Under the pieces are notes generated by a model, which worked only from the letters and a program-made list of their open reading frames with translations, was not told where the DNA came from and did no database searches. Positions 5,249-6,474 of a stretch of 6,474 nucleotides of DNA are shown here, in pieces. Source of the DNA: Candidatus Bathyarchaeota archaeon (GTDB lineage Archaea > Thermoproteota > Bathyarchaeia > TCS64); contig JAOZIG010000347.1 of the NCBI GenBank assembly GCA_026014515.1, positions 1 to 6,474 on the forward strand, given 5' to 3'. Positions within the stretch are counted from its first letter, which is position 1, and the number at the start of each line of letters is the position of its first letter. A program made the position numbers and the translations under genes.

Positions 5249-6474
5249 ATGAGTAAAATAGTGACACCGGAGGAGTTCTATGGATTCAAGCCGGGTACGG
5301 ATAGGAAGCTTGTCCGTTGGGACAAGGTTGTCGAGTATTTCTGGAAACTGGACAAGGCTTCTGATAGGATAAAGGTCTATGAGGAGGGAAAGACCACCAT
5401 GGGTCACCCGATGCTTTTGGCTTATGTCTCATCAAAGGAGAACCTAGCTAATCTGGATCAGATCAAAAGGGATACTTGGAGCATTAGCCACCCCAAGGAC
5501 TTGACCGAAGCCGAGGTAGAGCGCATCATCAAGGAAGGTAAATCAGTTGTCGCCATGACCATGAGCATCCACGCCAGTGAAGTAGGGGGTACACAGATGG
5601 TTAGTGATTTCACGTATAATCTGTTGACATCTGAGGAGCCTCTGATGCAGCGTATCAGGGAGAATGTGGTATTGGTTTTGTTCCCTTGTGCGAACCCTGA
5701 TGGTCAGATTATGACCATTGACTGGTATAACGAGTATCTTGGTACCGAGTATGAGGGTGGAGGTATGCCTTGGCTGTACCACAAGTATGTTGGACACGAT
5801 AATAACAGGGATGCATTGACTCTTACACAGGTCGAGACCCAGATAATGAACAGGGTTATCTTGAAGGAGTGGTTCCCCCAAGCCTATCTTGATATTCACC
5901 AGATGGGTTTCTATGGGTCAAGATTCTTCATTCCACCAAACAGTAACCCTGTGAACGAGGTGGCTGATCCTCTCGTATGGGTGGAGCAGAAGCATTATGG
6001 TGCCCTGATGGCGATTCGTATGGAGTCTGAGGGTGTTATTGGTGTCGAGCAGGCGTCTGTTTTCCCAGCTGATTTCATGCCGGGTTTCAGCCTTGTGTTC
6101 CCGTGGTTTAACATATGTGGAATGTTCACGGAGTCATCAAGCGTCAAGGTTGCAACTCCGGTCTATGTACACTATCATCAACTTACGCCTCATCCACGTG
6201 GACGCCCTGAGTACCGGGCATCAGTGAATTTCACTCATCCTTGGAAGGGTGGATGGTGGCACCTGAGCGATATATTGAAGGGTCAGACGACCTCTGCTTT
6301 GGCTACTCTTGAGGTGGCGGCGAATAACCGTGAGATGATCCTCAAGAACATGCACACCAAGGCAGTGAACAGCATCACCAAGGGAAAAGAAGAGGCTCCA
6401 TATGCTTTCGTATTCCCACCGGGTCAAGCCGATCCAAACACAGTCTACAGGTTCCTGAAGACTCTGAGCGACAT
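5249..6474 (+). CDS. M14-family zinc metallopeptidase, N-terminal 408 residues (3' end outside window)
   Basis: This zinc carboxypeptidase-fold enzyme probably hydrolyses peptides; the exact substrate is not evident. The frame is open from ATG 5249 to the window edge. The M14 active-site set is complete: zinc ligands in SIHASE (His108, Glu111) and DIHQMG (His217), substrate-binding Asn186-Arg187 in GHDNNRD, and the general base Glu295 in MFTESSS. NPDGQ (149-153) is also typical. The opening PEEFYGFKPGTDRKL and WLYHKYVGHDNNRD resemble a large subfamily (roughly 850 residues as I recall it) common in bacteria, so about half the protein may be missing. Many bacterial members are exported, but no signal peptide is visible here, suggesting a cytoplasmic enzyme. 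The start is supported by the family N-terminus and the TATA box 27 bp upstream. The gene is divergent from the TBP cluster and stands alone in the window. Confidence 0.88.
   Translation, partial: MSKIVTPEEFYGFKPGTDRKLVRWDKVVEYFWKLDKASDRIKVYEEGKTTMGHPMLLAYVSSKENLANLDQIKRDTWSISHPKDLTEAEVERIIKEGKSVVAMTMSIHASEVGGTQMVSDFTYNLLTSEEPLMQRIRENVVLVLFPCANPDGQIMTIDWYNEYLGTEYEGGGMPWLYHKYVGHDNNRDALTLTQVETQIMNRVILKEWFPQAYLDIHQMGFYGSRFFIPPNSNPVNEVADPLVWVEQKHYGALMAIRMESEGVIGVEQASVFPADFMPGFSLVFPWFNICGMFTESSSVKVATPVYVHYHQLTPHPRGRPEYRASVNFTHPWKGGWWHLSDILKGQTTSALATLEVAANNREMILKNMHTKAVNSITKGKEEAPYAFVFPPGQADPNTVYRFLKTLSD

Noticed and set aside
5280..5372. ATG after a perfect GGAGGAG inside the M14 gene, giving a 30-codon frame
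   Set aside because: The GGAGGAG simply encodes the conserved Pro-Glu-Glu start of the peptidase; the short frame is out of phase and shows no protein-like pattern.
5543..5899. Reverse-strand open frame of 118 codons inside the M14 peptidase gene
   Set aside because: It is the antisense shadow of the peptidase active-site region, whose forward frame holds all the M14 residues.

Overview
The window comes from an archaeon. It carries an archaellin with a class III signal peptide, a TATA-binding protein (TBP), a TFE-beta (hRPC39-like) transcription factor, an ER/archaeal-type signal peptidase with a Ser-His-Asp arrangement, and archaeal TATA-box promoters. The mix of eukaryote-like information genes, an archaellin, and metabolic and peptidase genes also known from bacteria would suit an Asgard archaeon, perhaps Thorarchaeota-like. 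That placement is inferred from gene content only; no marker in the window fixes the lineage.

Layout. 1-915 (+) is the 3' part of an L-aspartate oxidase gene (nadB), the first step of de novo NAD synthesis. It converges, with only 5 bp between stop codons, on 921-1952 (-), a Rossmann-fold dehydrogenase of the 2,4-diaminopentanoate dehydrogenase / dihydrodipicolinate reductase-like family. A 148-bp divergent region (1953-2100) separates that gene from an archaellin (2101-2718, +). The archaellin converges on a four-gene minus-strand cluster read from 5111 down to 2760: an unrecognised 107-residue protein, TBP, TFE-beta, and a signal peptidase I with a long extra membrane domain. A 137-bp divergent promoter region (5112-5248) leads to a plus-strand zinc carboxypeptidase-family (M14) gene that runs off the right edge.

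How the genes work together. The most notable unit is the minus-strand cluster. It places two basal RNA polymerase factors under one promoter: TBP, which binds the TATA box, and TFE-beta, which with TFE-alpha helps open the promoter. An unknown gene leads the cluster and a membrane protease ends it. Spacings are 26 bp, 12 bp and an 8-bp overlap, so co-transcription is likely. TBP carries a strongly acidic N-terminal extension, and the signal peptidase carries about 150 extra residues with several predicted membrane segments. The remaining genes look like independent units with no obvious shared pathway.

There is no sign of CRISPR arrays, tRNA or rRNA genes, insertion sequences or phage genes. 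No gene-free stretch exceeds 150 bp. I found no clearly new multi-gene system. The TBP/TFE-beta cluster with its unknown first gene is the best lead.
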